From assembly GCA_040381215.1 (NCBI GenBank), contig JBEIHO010000006.1:9421-73420 (forward strand): a stretch of DNA of 64,000 bases, in the 5' to 3' direction. The notes beneath the pieces are model-generated. The model was not told where the DNA came from. It saw only the letters and a program-made list of their open reading frames with translations, and did not search any database. Made by a program: the position numbers and the translations under genes. Positions 26,269 to 34,623 of the stretch are shown one piece after another. This stretch comes from SZUA-430 sp040381215. Its GTDB lineage: Bacteria; Pseudomonadota; Alphaproteobacteria; Micropepsales; Micropepsaceae. How positions within the stretch are numbered: position 1 is the first letter of the stretch; the number at the start of each line of letters is the position of its first letter.

Positions 26269-26987
26269 ATCGTCACCGTGTCCGCCGCAAACATGTAGCC
26301 GCCGCCCCAGATGGTCTGGATGATGCGCGGGCAGCGCGGGCGCACTTCCAGCTTGCGCCTCAGCCGCATGATGGCGTTGTCGATGGACCGGTCATACGGC
26401 AGCGCGTCACGCCCGGACGTCAGGCTCAGCAGGTCCTCGCGCCGCAGGATCACCTTTGGCCGGTCCACAAAAACGCTCAGCAGCGCATATTCTCCCGCCG
26501 ACAAGGCGATGCCCACCCCGGCCTCGTCGATGAGCTCGCGCCGCACGCCATCCAGGATCCAGCGATCGAAGCGGATGCGCGGCTGCGGCCGCGACTTCAA
26601 GCGCGGCGGCAGGGCATCGACACGCCGCAGGACCGCACCCAGCCGCGCCAGCAACTCGCGCGGATTGAAGGGCTTGACGATGTAGTCATCGGCCCCGAGC
26701 TCGATGCCGACGATGCGATCGATGTCGCAATCCTTCCCCGACAGGAAGATCACGGGCAGGTCCAGCGTGTCGCGCAGATAGCGGCAGAACGTGAAACCGT
26801 CCTCACCCGGCATCAGGATATCGAGGATCGCGATATCGAAGATGCTGCTGCGCATCAGCTTGCGCGCGGCCGCCGCGCTCTCGGCACCGGCACACCGCAG
26901 GCCGTTCTTCTGCAGGTAGCGAACAAGTGTCTCGCGCATCTCGCGTGCATCGTCGACCACGAGGATGTTGGGGATTCTTTCGGTCAT
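26265..26987 (-). CDS. OmpR-family response regulator
   Basis: A 240-residue regulator: receiver domain with acidic Asp12/13, phospho-acceptor Asp56 (AILDILMP), Lys105 (IVKPFNP), then an OmpR-type winged helix (about 140-235, with RSIDNAIMRLRRKLE as recognition region and the wing QTIWGGGYMF). It shares four bases with the following kinase gene. Upstream (26988-27265) is a divergent region with a repeated TTGCGACAAA that may be its binding site. Confidence 0.93.
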   Translation of the reverse strand: MTERIPNILVVDDAREMRETLVRYLQKNGLRCAGAESAAAARKLMRSSIFDIAILDILMPGEDGFTFCRYLRDTLDLPVIFLSGKDCDIDRIVGIELGADDYIVKPFNPRELLARLGAVLRRVDALPPRLKSRPQPRIRFDRWILDGVRRELIDEAGVGIALSAGEYALLSVFVDRPKVILRREDLLSLTSGRDALPYDRSIDNAIMRLRRKLEVRPRCPRIIQTIWGGGYMFAADTVTI

Positions 26988-27265
26988 GGGAATGTCGCTC
27001 GCTGTGAACCGTTCAATGGCGCGCGCGGATTGTGTGTCGAATTATGTCAACAAAGAGACGTCGGCAGGTCTTGCGACAAAGATGAAATCGCACTGCCACA
27101 AACTTGCAACATCATGCGCGCCGACCCAGCACGCAAGTAAGTGTTGCGACAAACTCATGGCATTCACGCCACAAAAAAAACCATTATGGCCCCCAAACGT
27201 CCCCCCCGCCGCACTTCACTCGCGGCAGCTTCCAGACAACACAAGCAACAGAGGACGACCAGACA
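26988..27265. promoter_or_regulatory. Divergent promoter region with direct repeat
   Basis: A 278-bp region between the response regulator and the EF-hand gene. TTGCGACAAA occurs at 27071-27080 and 27144-27153 (73-bp spacing), and related TGCCACAAAC lies between them. The AT content is higher than elsewhere. It could be the regulator's own binding region controlling both directions (inference). Confidence 0.35.
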
Positions 27266-27811
27266 ATGGCAACCACCGCATGGACCGGACTGATCATCGC
27301 AACGCTCGCCGTCGGCGCCGCAGCTGCAGCCTATGGCTACACGACCATGTCCGACACAAGCACCCGCAGCACCGCGAGCGGACGCACGGGCGCATCGGCA
27401 GAAGCCAGGCTGCTGAAGTACGACACCAATCGCGACGGACGCATCAGCCGCCCCGAGGTTGACGGTGCCCTCGTCGATGAATTTCGCGCCGTCGACACCA
27501 ACAGCGACGGCCGCCTCGACGCAGCCGAGATCCAGCGCCACGCAGAGGTACGCAGGGCAGACAGGACCGCAAAGCTCGAAGCCTGGCGCGCCAAGGCGCG
27601 CGCCGAAGGTCTCGATCCCCGCAAGCCGCCCTTCGACACATCCGACAGGGACAACGTGGACAGCCTGCGTTACGGGGACTGGAACATGGACGGCGCCATA
27701 ACACCGGAAGAGTTCGGCGGCAGGACCCGATCGCAATTCATGCGCACGGACCGCAACGCCGACGGCACCATCACGGCCGACGAATTGCGCAAGCGTCCAA
27801 ACAATCGCTGA
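27266..27811 (+). CDS. EF-hand domain protein, membrane-anchored or exported
   Basis: A 181-residue protein. The hydrophobic N-terminus (TGLIIATLAVGAAAAAYGY) is either a signal peptide or an anchor. Four EF-hand-like loops follow: residues 53-64 (DTNRDGRISRPE), 77-88 (DTNSDGRLDAAE), 138-149 (DWNMDGAITPEE) and 162-173 (DRNADGTITADE), the middle pair separated by a basic helix. It is predicted to bind calcium outside the cytoplasm. ATG 27266 follows GAGGA. It is divergent from the two-component system, which could regulate it. It is the counterpart of the EF-hand lipoprotein at 2051-2560. Confidence 0.85.
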   Translation: MATTAWTGLIIATLAVGAAAAAYGYTTMSDTSTRSTASGRTGASAEARLLKYDTNRDGRISRPEVDGALVDEFRAVDTNSDGRLDAAEIQRHAEVRRADRTAKLEAWRAKARAEGLDPRKPPFDTSDRDNVDSLRYGDWNMDGAITPEEFGGRTRSQFMRTDRNADGTITADELRKRPNNR

Positions 27812-27897
27812 GCGAATCCGCAACCGCCAGAGGCTGGCGCATGCAGGCGACAGCACGCCATTTCCCGCGCCGGCATGCGTCAATCAACGCACATGCA

Positions 27898-27954
27898 CGC
27901 GCGTGGCAATCATCGGTCAAAGCGAGTCTCCGGCTCGCTTTGCACCACGCGCGC
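27898..27954. repeat. Nested inverted repeat
   Basis: Inner perfect stem CAAAGCGAG / CTCGCTTTG (27918-27926 and 27934-27942, 7-base loop) inside an outer stem CGCGTGG / CCACGCG (about 27899-27906 and 27945-27952). No T-run follows, so it may be an RNA element or a terminator of the EF-hand gene that needs help. Confidence 0.5.
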
Positions 27955-28257
27955 GAAGACAATGACAAGCGCGGCATGCAACGTGTCACCTGTTTGCGAC
28001 GGTAGACACGATCAAGCATTTTTTCCTTCTGCGGTGACACGTTAAGCGTGACAACCCGAAACGAATGCGATTTAAGCACCATCGTTGGTCGCCACGAGGG
28101 AACAGCCGCCACGACACAAGGTGTCGACCGGCAAGCCTGCCCCGACAGGATGGCCATGCATGATCAGCGCTCCGGACGAGGGACAACCCGCGAGGGAAAC
28201 GTTCAAACCGTGAGTTGAAAGGATCCCCGGAACGGGATCAGCGGGTCACAAAAAACT

Positions 28258-28332
28258 GCGGGCTCCTAGTGGTTCGGATAAATCGGATTTCGCTGGTGAC
28301 GGATCCGGCCGAATGTCCACTAGAGAGCCCGC
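28258..28332. repeat. 75-bp nested hairpin
   Basis: GCGGGCTC-CTAGTGG pairs with CCACTAG-AGAGCCCGC (one bulge). Inside, TTCGG pairs with CCGAA, and further inside CGGAT with ATCCG. The pairing is co-axial and complementary at three levels, which is unlikely by chance and suggests a folded RNA. It is 404 bp upstream of terC. Confidence 0.5.
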
Positions 28333-28735
28333 GCCCCCCGCTTGTGGCGCGCGTGTCGTGCGCCGTGGCGGTCAGTCGATCCTGCTTGGCGGCATCCCCA
28401 CACCAACCAAGCGAACCGACGCAGGGTTATTTTGATCTTTCGCCCGGGAAGATCAACGGACCGTCCAGCAATTCGCGTGGCGCGTGTCAGTTTCGCCACC
28501 AAGGGATGGTAAGACGCCGTTGCTCGCCTACCGTGTCTGGGAGGCATTTTTCACACAAACTGGCGTTTATACGAATCTGGGGTCGCCGACCGGCGTTTGT
28601 ACCTTTGACGCGAACCCGGAACGGAGAAACCAGACCCAAAGGTCAATCCACGGTAGAAGCCTCACAGACACACCACTGGGACTTTAGCCCTTCTCTTGGT
28701 AAACGCCTGCCACGGACCTGATTTGGAGAGATGAC

Positions 28736-29545
28736 ATGATCGAATACCTAACCCAGCTTGCCGCCGACCCTGCGGCCTGGGCAGCCCTGGTGACGCTGAT
28801 TGCCATGGAAGTGGTCCTGGGCATCGACAACCTCATCTTCATCTCGATCCTCACCAACAAGCTCCCAGCCGAGCACAGGGAGCGCGCCCGTCGTATCGGG
28901 ATCGGCTGCGCCCTGGCGATGCGGCTGCTGCTCCTGGGCACGATTGCCATCATTGTCCAGCTGACCGAGCCGGTCATCGAGCTTTTCGGCCATGGCCTGT
29001 CCTGGCGCGACCTGATCCTCATCGCCGGCGGCCTGTTCCTGGTCTGGAAGGCGACCAAGGAAATCCATCACAACGTCGACCCGCACCCCAACCCCGACAT
29101 GTTTGACACCAAGGCGGTCTCGATCGGGTTCTCGGCGGCAATCGTGCAGATCCTCATCCTCGATCTCGTCTTCTCGGTCGACAGCATCATCACGGCAGTC
29201 GGCATGACCGAGCACGTGCCCATCATGGTGATCGCAGTCCTGGTCACGGTCGCCGTGATGCTGGCAGCCGCCACCCCCATGGCCAACTTCATCAATGCGA
29301 ACCCCACCATCGTGATGCTGGCGCTGGCGTTCCTGTTGATGATCGGAACCACCCTGATCGCCGAGGGCTTCGGCGTTCATGTGCCGAAAGGGTACATCTA
29401 TGCCGCCATGGCCTTCTCGGCCATGGTCGAGGCGCTCAACATGCTCGCGCGCAACAGGGCGATGCGCAATGCGGTCCTGAAGAAGACCGCGAGCGCCACC
29501 CCCTCATCGGGGACACCATCCGGGGGCGGATCTTCATCACATTGA
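28736..29545 (+). CDS. TerC family integral membrane protein
   Basis: A 269-residue protein with about seven membrane helices and the acidic intramembrane motifs of TerC/Alx proteins: MEVVLGIDNLIFISIL near residue 22-38 and QILILDLVFSVDSIITAVGMTEH around 140-162. Characterised relatives (Alx, MntP-like, YceF) export Mn2+ or protect secreted metalloproteins; tellurite resistance is the historic name. The C-terminal tail is Ser/Gly-rich and cytoplasmic. GGAGAG precedes ATG 28736. The unusually long structured leader suggests RNA-level control. Confidence 0.9.
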   Translation: MIEYLTQLAADPAAWAALVTLIAMEVVLGIDNLIFISILTNKLPAEHRERARRIGIGCALAMRLLLLGTIAIIVQLTEPVIELFGHGLSWRDLILIAGGLFLVWKATKEIHHNVDPHPNPDMFDTKAVSIGFSAAIVQILILDLVFSVDSIITAVGMTEHVPIMVIAVLVTVAVMLAAATPMANFINANPTIVMLALAFLLMIGTTLIAEGFGVHVPKGYIYAAMAFSAMVEALNMLARNRAMRNAVLKKTASATPSSGTPSGGGSSSH

Positions 29546-29665
29546 AGCAATCAGGTTGAAGGTTTGCCAACCCTTTTCCAAGCCGGCGCGAGACACGAGC
29601 CCACCCACATGGCAGGGTGGTTGCCGTCAACAATCGGCCCGCGCCGGCAATGGATGGAGGATGTG

Positions 29666-29884
29666 ATGCGATATGCAGGCCTTGTCGCCTACGCACCCGA
29701 ACTGTGCCGCCAGGCGATCCTTGCCGGCCGCTGCGCCAATGAATCCCACTTGCTGCTGCACACGGTGCTGTCGCAGATGTTGCAGGACGACATCGAGCAA
29801 CTGCCCGAGCACGCCCTGCGTCACCAACTCGAGATGAAGTACCAGGCCCAGCTCAGCTTGCTGGACAGGCCCCGCCCAGCCTGA
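29666..29884 (+). CDS. Small hypothetical protein (72 aa)
   Basis: A 72-residue helical, acidic protein of unknown family (YAGLVAYAPELCRQAILAG, then MLQDDIEQLPEHALRHQLEM). GGAGG five bases before ATG 29666 is a good ribosome site; an alternative ATG at 29654 overlaps that site. Its 3' end overlaps the convergent cytochrome gene by 32 bp, which lowers confidence a little. It follows terC by 120 bp in the same direction. Confidence 0.55.
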   Translation: MRYAGLVAYAPELCRQAILAGRCANESHLLLHTVLSQMLQDDIEQLPEHALRHQLEMKYQAQLSLLDRPRPA

Positions 29885-30425
29885 TCCAGGCCTCGGCCGC
29901 CTCGACGAATTTCGCATGCAGGACCGGCGGCGCCGAGCGCTTGCCCCCCGGCGCCCACGCCCACAGCACAAGCGGGTCGCCCTTGAGATGCGCGATCACC
30001 TGCCCTCCGCTGCGCCCGCCATTGCGTGCAGGATCCTTCAGCGCCTGGCACAAGGCTGCCGGACCAAGTCCCGTCCAGCCCATGGCCACAGGCGCCATGT
30101 GCCAGTCGGGGGCCCCCGGCACATTGCCGACAGCCTGGTTGGCTTCCTGATGGCACGTGGAGCACTTCATGCCGGCAGGGCCCCGGCCATCGGGACCCCG
30201 CAACACATTGAAGTTGTGACGCACCTGCCGGTCACCCTGCGTCGGCCAGTTCACGGTCGTGTGGCAGTTCATGCAACGCGGATGCGTCAGCACGCTGTAG
30301 ACGACACGAAAAGCAGCCGCCGACGCAGGCTCGGGCGTGGTCGCAGCAGGTGGCGCAGCACTGGCAGCGAGGGCCACAAGACCCACAAGACCCATCGCAC
30401 CAGCTGCAAGCATGAACCTCCGCAT
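29853..30425 (-). CDS. Diheme cytochrome c-like protein of the IorAB operon
   Basis: A 190-residue exported protein: signal peptide (residues 1-23) and two haem-binding CxxCH motifs, CMNCH (51-55) and CSTCH (88-92). It follows iorB-like by 11 bp in the same direction. In molybdenum hydroxylases of the isoquinoline oxidoreductase group such a cytochrome takes electrons from the [2Fe-2S] subunit to the respiratory chain; here that role is inferred from gene order. The protein ends in a conserved-looking helix (FVEAAEAWIRLGGACP). Confidence 0.85.
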   Translation of the reverse strand: MRRFMLAAGAMGLVGLVALAASAAPPAATTPEPASAAAFRVVYSVLTHPRCMNCHTTVNWPTQGDRQVRHNFNVLRGPDGRGPAGMKCSTCHQEANQAVGNVPGAPDWHMAPVAMGWTGLGPAALCQALKDPARNGGRSGGQVIAHLKGDPLVLWAWAPGGKRSAPPVLHAKFVEAAEAWIRLGGACPAS

Positions 30426-30436
30426 GGCGCGCGCCC

Positions 30437-32647
30437 CTAGTCCAGATTGAGCTTGGTCAACCGGAACGGAAGCGCCCGGACACGACGCGACGTCAGCGCA
30501 AAGAGCGCGTTCCCGACCGCAGCCGCGATCGGCGCCGTCCCCGGCTCCCCAGCGCCACCCGTCTTCGCGCCGGACTCGATGATCTTCACCTGGTGACGCG
30601 GCACATCACCCATGCGGACCATCTCGTAATCAGGGAAGTTCTGCTCGACGACACGCCCCTTGTCGATCGTGATCGCGCCGTATAGCGCTGCCGAAAGCCC
30701 GAAGTTTGCCCCGCCCTCGATCTGCGCCTCGAACGTGGCCGGGTTGACCACTTCACCCGGATCAACCGCACTCCAGACCTTGTGAACCCGCGCCGAGCCG
30801 TCGGCCGTCACCGAAACCTCGGCGACCTGCGCCACGATGGACCCGAACGCTTCGCGCATCGAGATGCCGCGCATCCGCCCGTCACCGGCCGGCGTTGTCC
30901 AGCCCGACATCTCGGCAACCGCATCGAGCACGGCCAGATGCCGGGGCGAACCGGCAAGATGGGCACGACGGAACGCGTAAGGATCAAGGCCCGCCGCATG
31001 TGCCAGCTCGTCCATGAACGTCTCGATGAAGAAACCAAGCTGAGTATGGTCGACACTGCGCCAGGCACCCCACGGAACGGGATTGGTGCCCGATGCATAG
31101 CGCGCGGCAAGGTTCGGAATGTCATAGGCAACGCGCGAAGCCTCCGGCGGATCATGGCGCTCGGCATAGGTCCCGAGCCAGGCCGTGATGCGGCCCTTCT
31201 CGTCCAGGGCCGCCTTCATGCGGGCCACCGACGCATGGCGGAAGAAGCCATGTGTCATGTCCTCCTCGCGCGTATAGACCATTTGCACGGGTCCCTTGAC
31301 CTGCTTGCCGACAAGAACCGCCTGCTCCAGATAGTCCATGTAGTCAGGCAGGCGCCTCCCGAAGCCGCCACCCATCGCCGCGTGGTTCAGCGTGACGTTG
31401 TCCACCGGCAATCCGGCAACACGCGCCGCCAGTACCCGTGCACTCAAGCCGTCCTGGAAGCCGCCCCAGACAGACAGCTTGTCACCCTCGAAATGCACCG
31501 TGGTGTTCATCACCTCCATGGGTGAGTGCGACAGATAGGGCACCTCATAGCGCGCTTCGACGACGCGCTTGGCGCTCTTCAAGGCGGCATCGACATCACC
31601 TACGGCATATTCCTCGGTGAGGCCCTCCTTCGAGAGCGCCGCATCCATGCCCGCGATGATCGACTGCGACGTGACCGCCGCATTGGCACCCTCGTCCCAT
31701 ACCGGTGACAAGGACGCGAGCGCTTCCTTTGCGCGCCATGTGTTGTCGGCGACCACGACGACGGCATTGTCGAGCTTCACGACCTGGCTCACACCCTTCA
31801 TGGAAAGCGCAGGCTTCTCATCGACGGACTTCAGCTTGCCGCCAAACACCGGGCACGCCTGTATCACCGCAAAGCGCATGCCGGGCAATCGCACGTCGAT
31901 CCCGTACTTCGCACGGCCATCGACCTTCGCCGGAATGTCGAAGCGCTGCATGCGCTTGCCGACAATCTTGTAATCCTTCCGCGCCTTCAGTGGCGCATCG
32001 ACCGGCAGGTCGAGCAAGGCCGCAGCCTCGGCCATTTCACCATAGCTGGCGCTCTTGCCGCTGGCCGCGTGGATAAGACGGCTGTCGGCGGTCGTGATCG
32101 AGGCCTCATCGACACCCCAAGCCGTCGCGGCAGCCTTGACCAGCATGGCGCGCGCCGCAGCGCCGGTACGCCGCATGCCTTCGACGCCGGTCCACCGCAC
32201 GGACGTGCTGCCGCCCGTGGTCTGCAGATTCATGCCTTCGGCCGCCTTGCGCGACATGAAATCAACCGGACCAGACAGGAACGACGGCGCAGATCCCGTC
32301 ATGTCCAGCATGAAACCACGGGCCAATCCCTGGTTTGCAAAAGCCATGTCGGCGGGGGCCTGCTCCATGCGAACGAGCGACCAGTCGGCGTCAAGCTCCT
32401 CGGCCAGCATCATCGGCAGCGACGTATGCACGCCCTGCCCCATTTCCGAATGCGGAACGATGACCGTGACCGTGTTGTCCCGGGCGATGCGCACCCAGGC
32501 GGACAGCATGGCCTCGCCCGACTTGCCGCCGATGCGGCGTGCACGATCGAGCGTCTGCCACGGCATCATGGCATAGCCCACAAGAAGGCCACCGCCCGCA
32601 ACGGCGGCGCCACCAAACATCATCAGCCTGCGCGTGATCTTTCCCAT
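30437..32647 (-). CDS. iorB: Molybdopterin-binding subunit of IorAB-type oxidoreductase
   Basis: A 736-residue large subunit of the xanthine oxidase/aldehyde oxidase class, closest in layout to isoquinoline 1-oxidoreductase beta. The twin-arginine-like start (GKITRRLMMFGGAAVAGG) suggests Tat export of the folded holoenzyme. Cofactor segments: AMGGGFGRR, GAWRSVDHTQLGFFIE, and the catalytic Glu in GAGEPGTAPIAAAVGNALF. The start at 32647 has GGGAGAG upstream and gives the Tat signal; the longer frame does not. It lies 13 bp after the small subunit gene. Substrates of this class are N-heterocycles or aldehydes; the real one is unknown. Confidence 0.9.
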   Translation of the reverse strand: MGKITRRLMMFGGAAVAGGGLLVGYAMMPWQTLDRARRIGGKSGEAMLSAWVRIARDNTVTVIVPHSEMGQGVHTSLPMMLAEELDADWSLVRMEQAPADMAFANQGLARGFMLDMTGSAPSFLSGPVDFMSRKAAEGMNLQTTGGSTSVRWTGVEGMRRTGAAARAMLVKAAATAWGVDEASITTADSRLIHAASGKSASYGEMAEAAALLDLPVDAPLKARKDYKIVGKRMQRFDIPAKVDGRAKYGIDVRLPGMRFAVIQACPVFGGKLKSVDEKPALSMKGVSQVVKLDNAVVVVADNTWRAKEALASLSPVWDEGANAAVTSQSIIAGMDAALSKEGLTEEYAVGDVDAALKSAKRVVEARYEVPYLSHSPMEVMNTTVHFEGDKLSVWGGFQDGLSARVLAARVAGLPVDNVTLNHAAMGGGFGRRLPDYMDYLEQAVLVGKQVKGPVQMVYTREEDMTHGFFRHASVARMKAALDEKGRITAWLGTYAERHDPPEASRVAYDIPNLAARYASGTNPVPWGAWRSVDHTQLGFFIETFMDELAHAAGLDPYAFRRAHLAGSPRHLAVLDAVAEMSGWTTPAGDGRMRGISMREAFGSIVAQVAEVSVTADGSARVHKVWSAVDPGEVVNPATFEAQIEGGANFGLSAALYGAITIDKGRVVEQNFPDYEMVRMGDVPRHQVKIIESGAKTGGAGEPGTAPIAAAVGNALFALTSRRVRALPFRLTKLNLD

Positions 32648-32660
32648 GTCTGGCTCTCCC

Positions 32661-33110
32661 TCAGGCCTTGGCCGCAGCATGAATGGCTGCACGGATCTGC
32701 TCATAGGCGCCGCAGCGGCAGATATTCGTCATTGCCGCATCGATGTCCTCATCGGTGGGTTGCGGCTTTTCCTTGAGCAGCGCGACCGCCGCCATGATCT
32801 GTCCCGACTGGCAGAACCCGCACTGCGGTGCCTGCGCATCGATCCACGCCTGCTGCACCTTGTGCAGCGTCCCGCCTGTTGCAAGCCCCTCGATGGTCGT
32901 GATCGCCTTTCCCTGCGCCAGCGCGGCAGGATAGGAGCAGCTGCGAACGGCAGCGCCATCGACCAGCACCGTGCACGCCCCGCAGGCACCGACGCCACAG
33001 CCATACTTCGTGCCCGTGTAGTTCAGGATGTCCCTGAGTACCCAGAGAAGCGGCATGCCTTCCTCGGCATCGACGCTCTGCGCCTGCCCATTCACCGTAA
33101 GCGAGATCAT
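32661..33110 (-). CDS. iorA: [2Fe-2S] subunit of IorAB-type oxidoreductase
   Basis: A 149-residue electron-transfer subunit with both expected clusters: a plant-type ferredoxin set, Cys38, 43, 46 and 58 (GCGVGACGACTVLVDG...C), and an alpha-helical set, Cys97, 100, 131 and 133 (CGFCQSGQ, CRCGAYEQI). It passes electrons from the molybdopterin subunit to the cytochrome. Its ATG overlaps the TetR stop by one base (TAATG), so regulator and enzyme are translated from one message. Confidence 0.93.
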   Translation of the reverse strand: MISLTVNGQAQSVDAEEGMPLLWVLRDILNYTGTKYGCGVGACGACTVLVDGAAVRSCSYPAALAQGKAITTIEGLATGGTLHKVQQAWIDAQAPQCGFCQSGQIMAAVALLKEKPQPTDEDIDAAMTNICRCGAYEQIRAAIHAAAKA

Positions 33111-33745
33111 TACCTGGCCCTCCCTGCCACTAAACCCCTGACTGACTTGACACCGGGGCGCTGCCGATCATCCACGGCTCCCCTGCAAAGCGTGACGACG
33201 ATCTGCTCAAGCGCCTGCGCATGAACCCGCGCGCTCGACTGGACATGGGCAACCTTCACACCCTTGGCCGCCATGAGCAGCATCGATACGAACTGCTTCT
33301 GGTTGATACCTTGCTGCAGCACAACATTGCCGGCTGTCACCGCTTCAGCGACGACACCCTCGAGAAATTTCTGGAACCTCTGCATGTGGGCCGAGACGAT
33401 ATCCGAGCAATACCGCGCACTTTCGTCCATGAGTTCGGCCGCGAAAGGCGACCCCGCCAGGGCGCCGACAAGCACCTCATGCTGCACGACCAGCGCCCGG
33501 TAGAGCCGTTCGGCCAGCGACGCGCCCCGCATGACGGAAAGGGCCGTGGCGACCTCGGCGTGGGCCCGCTCCTGCAGCGCGTCCACAAGCGCCGAAAACA
33601 GCACCTCCTTGGACGGGAAATGGTGATAGACCGCCTGGCGCGACAGCCCGGCTTCCTCCGCCACCATGGACATGGACGTATGCCGGTAGCCATGACGTGC
33701 AAAAACGCCGACGGCCGCCGTGATGATCTTGACCTTGGGGTCCAT
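33110..33745 (-). CDS. TetR-family repressor of the IorAB operon
   Basis: A 211-residue regulator: N-terminal helix-turn-helix (MSMVAEEAGLSRQAVYHHFPSKEVL, residues about 25-50) and an all-helical ligand domain. It is the first gene of the iorAB-cytochrome operon (one-base overlap). A palindromic site at 33755-33781 lies 10 bp upstream of its ATG, so autoregulation, with release by the pathway substrate, is the expected mode. Confidence 0.9.
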   Translation of the reverse strand: MDPKVKIITAAVGVFARHGYRHTSMSMVAEEAGLSRQAVYHHFPSKEVLFSALVDALQERAHAEVATALSVMRGASLAERLYRALVVQHEVLVGALAGSPFAAELMDESARYCSDIVSAHMQRFQKFLEGVVAEAVTAGNVVLQQGINQKQFVSMLLMAAKGVKVAHVQSSARVHAQALEQIVVTLCRGAVDDRQRPGVKSVRGLVAGRAR

Positions 33746-33754
33746 GGCGACAGT

Positions 33755-33781
33755 TTTGACAAGTTCACCAGAATTGTCAAA
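33755..33781. promoter_or_regulatory. Palindromic operator before the TetR-iorAB operon
   Basis: TTTGACAA (33755-33762) and TTGTCAAA (33774-33781) form a perfect 8-bp inverted repeat with an 11-bp spacer, close to the start of the TetR gene. The size suits a TetR dimer. TTGACA-like sequence here may also be the -35 region. Confidence 0.6.
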
Positions 33782-33826
33782 TCGCGTCAGCGGCGAGTGC
33801 CGAAAGAAAATTCGCGCGTCGCGGGC

Positions 33827-34537
33827 TCAGTACATCCACTTCATGACCGCGCGCCAATAGCCCGCGATGGTGCCCCAGACACCCTTGCCGCCGGCCGCGT
33901 CATCAAGACGGTCGAACACGGCGTCGATCTTGGGATCGAGCGCCCGCGCCGTCAGGAAGTCGGCATCGGCACCATCCTCGTCACCCAGCCGCTGCTTGGC
34001 GATCGCGCGCCCGTAATGGAAGCTTGCCTGGTTGGGCATGGCTTCGATCGCGGCGGAATAGTCGAGGATCGCCGTCTTCATGAACCCGAGCCTGAGATAA
34101 AGGAACCCGCGACCACCCAGCGTCTCGGGATCATTGGGCTTGAGCCGCAGCGATTCATTGCAGTCGGCCAGCGCCCCTTCGAGATCCTTGTTCAGCACCG
34201 CCTTCGCCCAGCAGCGCTCATGCAGGGCATCGGCGTTGTTCGCGCTCAGGCCAAGCGACAGGTCGAAGTCATCGATGGCGCCACGATAGTCGCTCTGCAT
34301 CAACCGGGCATTGCCGCGGTGATAGTGGATCCGCCCCAGATCTGCCCCCGCATATTTGCCGGACTTGATGAGCTCGTTGCAGGCCGAAAGCCTGAGGTCG
34401 CTCCAGATGCCGGCGCCACCCCTGCAATTGCTCAGGGCGCGCGAGGGATCTGCCCCCTGGGCATGAGCAGGCGCCGCCGCAACCGGCAACGCCAGCAGCA
34501 GCAACAACCCTATCTGGATGATTGCGCGAATCATCAT
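33827..34537 (-). CDS. Exported tetratricopeptide-repeat protein
   Basis: A 236-residue protein with signal peptide MMIRAIIQIGLLLLLALPVA (cleavage near AHA-Q). About four TPR units follow, clearest in GRIHYHRGNARLMQSDYRGA, LGGRGFLYLRLGFMKTAILD and ASFHYGRAIAKQRLGDEDGA. Six cysteines or fewer; a Trp-rich C-terminus (GYWRAVMKWMY). It is a scaffold protein of the periplasm with unknown partner, designed like the one at 598-1416. It is divergent from the gene at 34624, with a perfect CCCCCT/AGGGGG palindrome at 34582-34593 between them. Confidence 0.85.
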   Translation of the reverse strand: MMIRAIIQIGLLLLLALPVAAAPAHAQGADPSRALSNCRGGAGIWSDLRLSACNELIKSGKYAGADLGRIHYHRGNARLMQSDYRGAIDDFDLSLGLSANNADALHERCWAKAVLNKDLEGALADCNESLRLKPNDPETLGGRGFLYLRLGFMKTAILDYSAAIEAMPNQASFHYGRAIAKQRLGDEDGADADFLTARALDPKIDAVFDRLDDAAGGKGVWGTIAGYWRAVMKWMY

Positions 34538-34581
34538 TCCATCCCCATATAGGCGGCCTCGCGGCTCCTCTCGGGACCGCA

Positions 34582-34593
34582 CCCCCTAGGGGG
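34582..34593. promoter_or_regulatory. 12-bp palindrome in divergent promoter
   Basis: CCCCCTAGGGGG is fully self-complementary and lies between the TPR gene (start 34537) and the dehydrogenase-like gene (start 34624). It may be an operator; it could also be chance in GC-rich DNA. Confidence 0.25.
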
Positions 34594-34623
34594 CAGAATA
34601 ACAGCGCTGAAGGAACCGCCGCA

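Larger units (their letters stand above)
27812..28735. other. 924-bp gene-free, structured region upstream of terC
   Basis: No reading frame here looks coding: codon usage is unlike the neighbours and there is no ribosome site. Inverted repeats are frequent: CGCCAG/CTGGCG (27825-27839), a nested stem at 27898-27954, GATCCC/GGGATC (about 28222-28240), and a long nested hairpin at 28258-28332. The last 200 bp are less GC-rich than the rest of the window. TerC-family genes often have a yybP-ykoY manganese riboswitch, but I could not find its conserved core here. Confidence 0.5.

Noticed and set aside
28258..28332. Possible tRNA (7-bp acceptor-like stem and a GGTTCG stretch)
   Set aside because: The T-loop-like sequence is on the wrong side and no anticodon arm or D arm can be drawn on either strand.
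28215..28721. 168-codon plus-strand frame in the gene-free region before terC
   Set aside because: Codon use unlike neighbouring genes, no ribosome site, and it runs through the strong hairpin at 28258-28332.
28480..28735. yybP-ykoY manganese riboswitch expected before a TerC gene
   Set aside because: I could not find the conserved GGGGAGUAG-type core or the paired loops; only general structure is visible.
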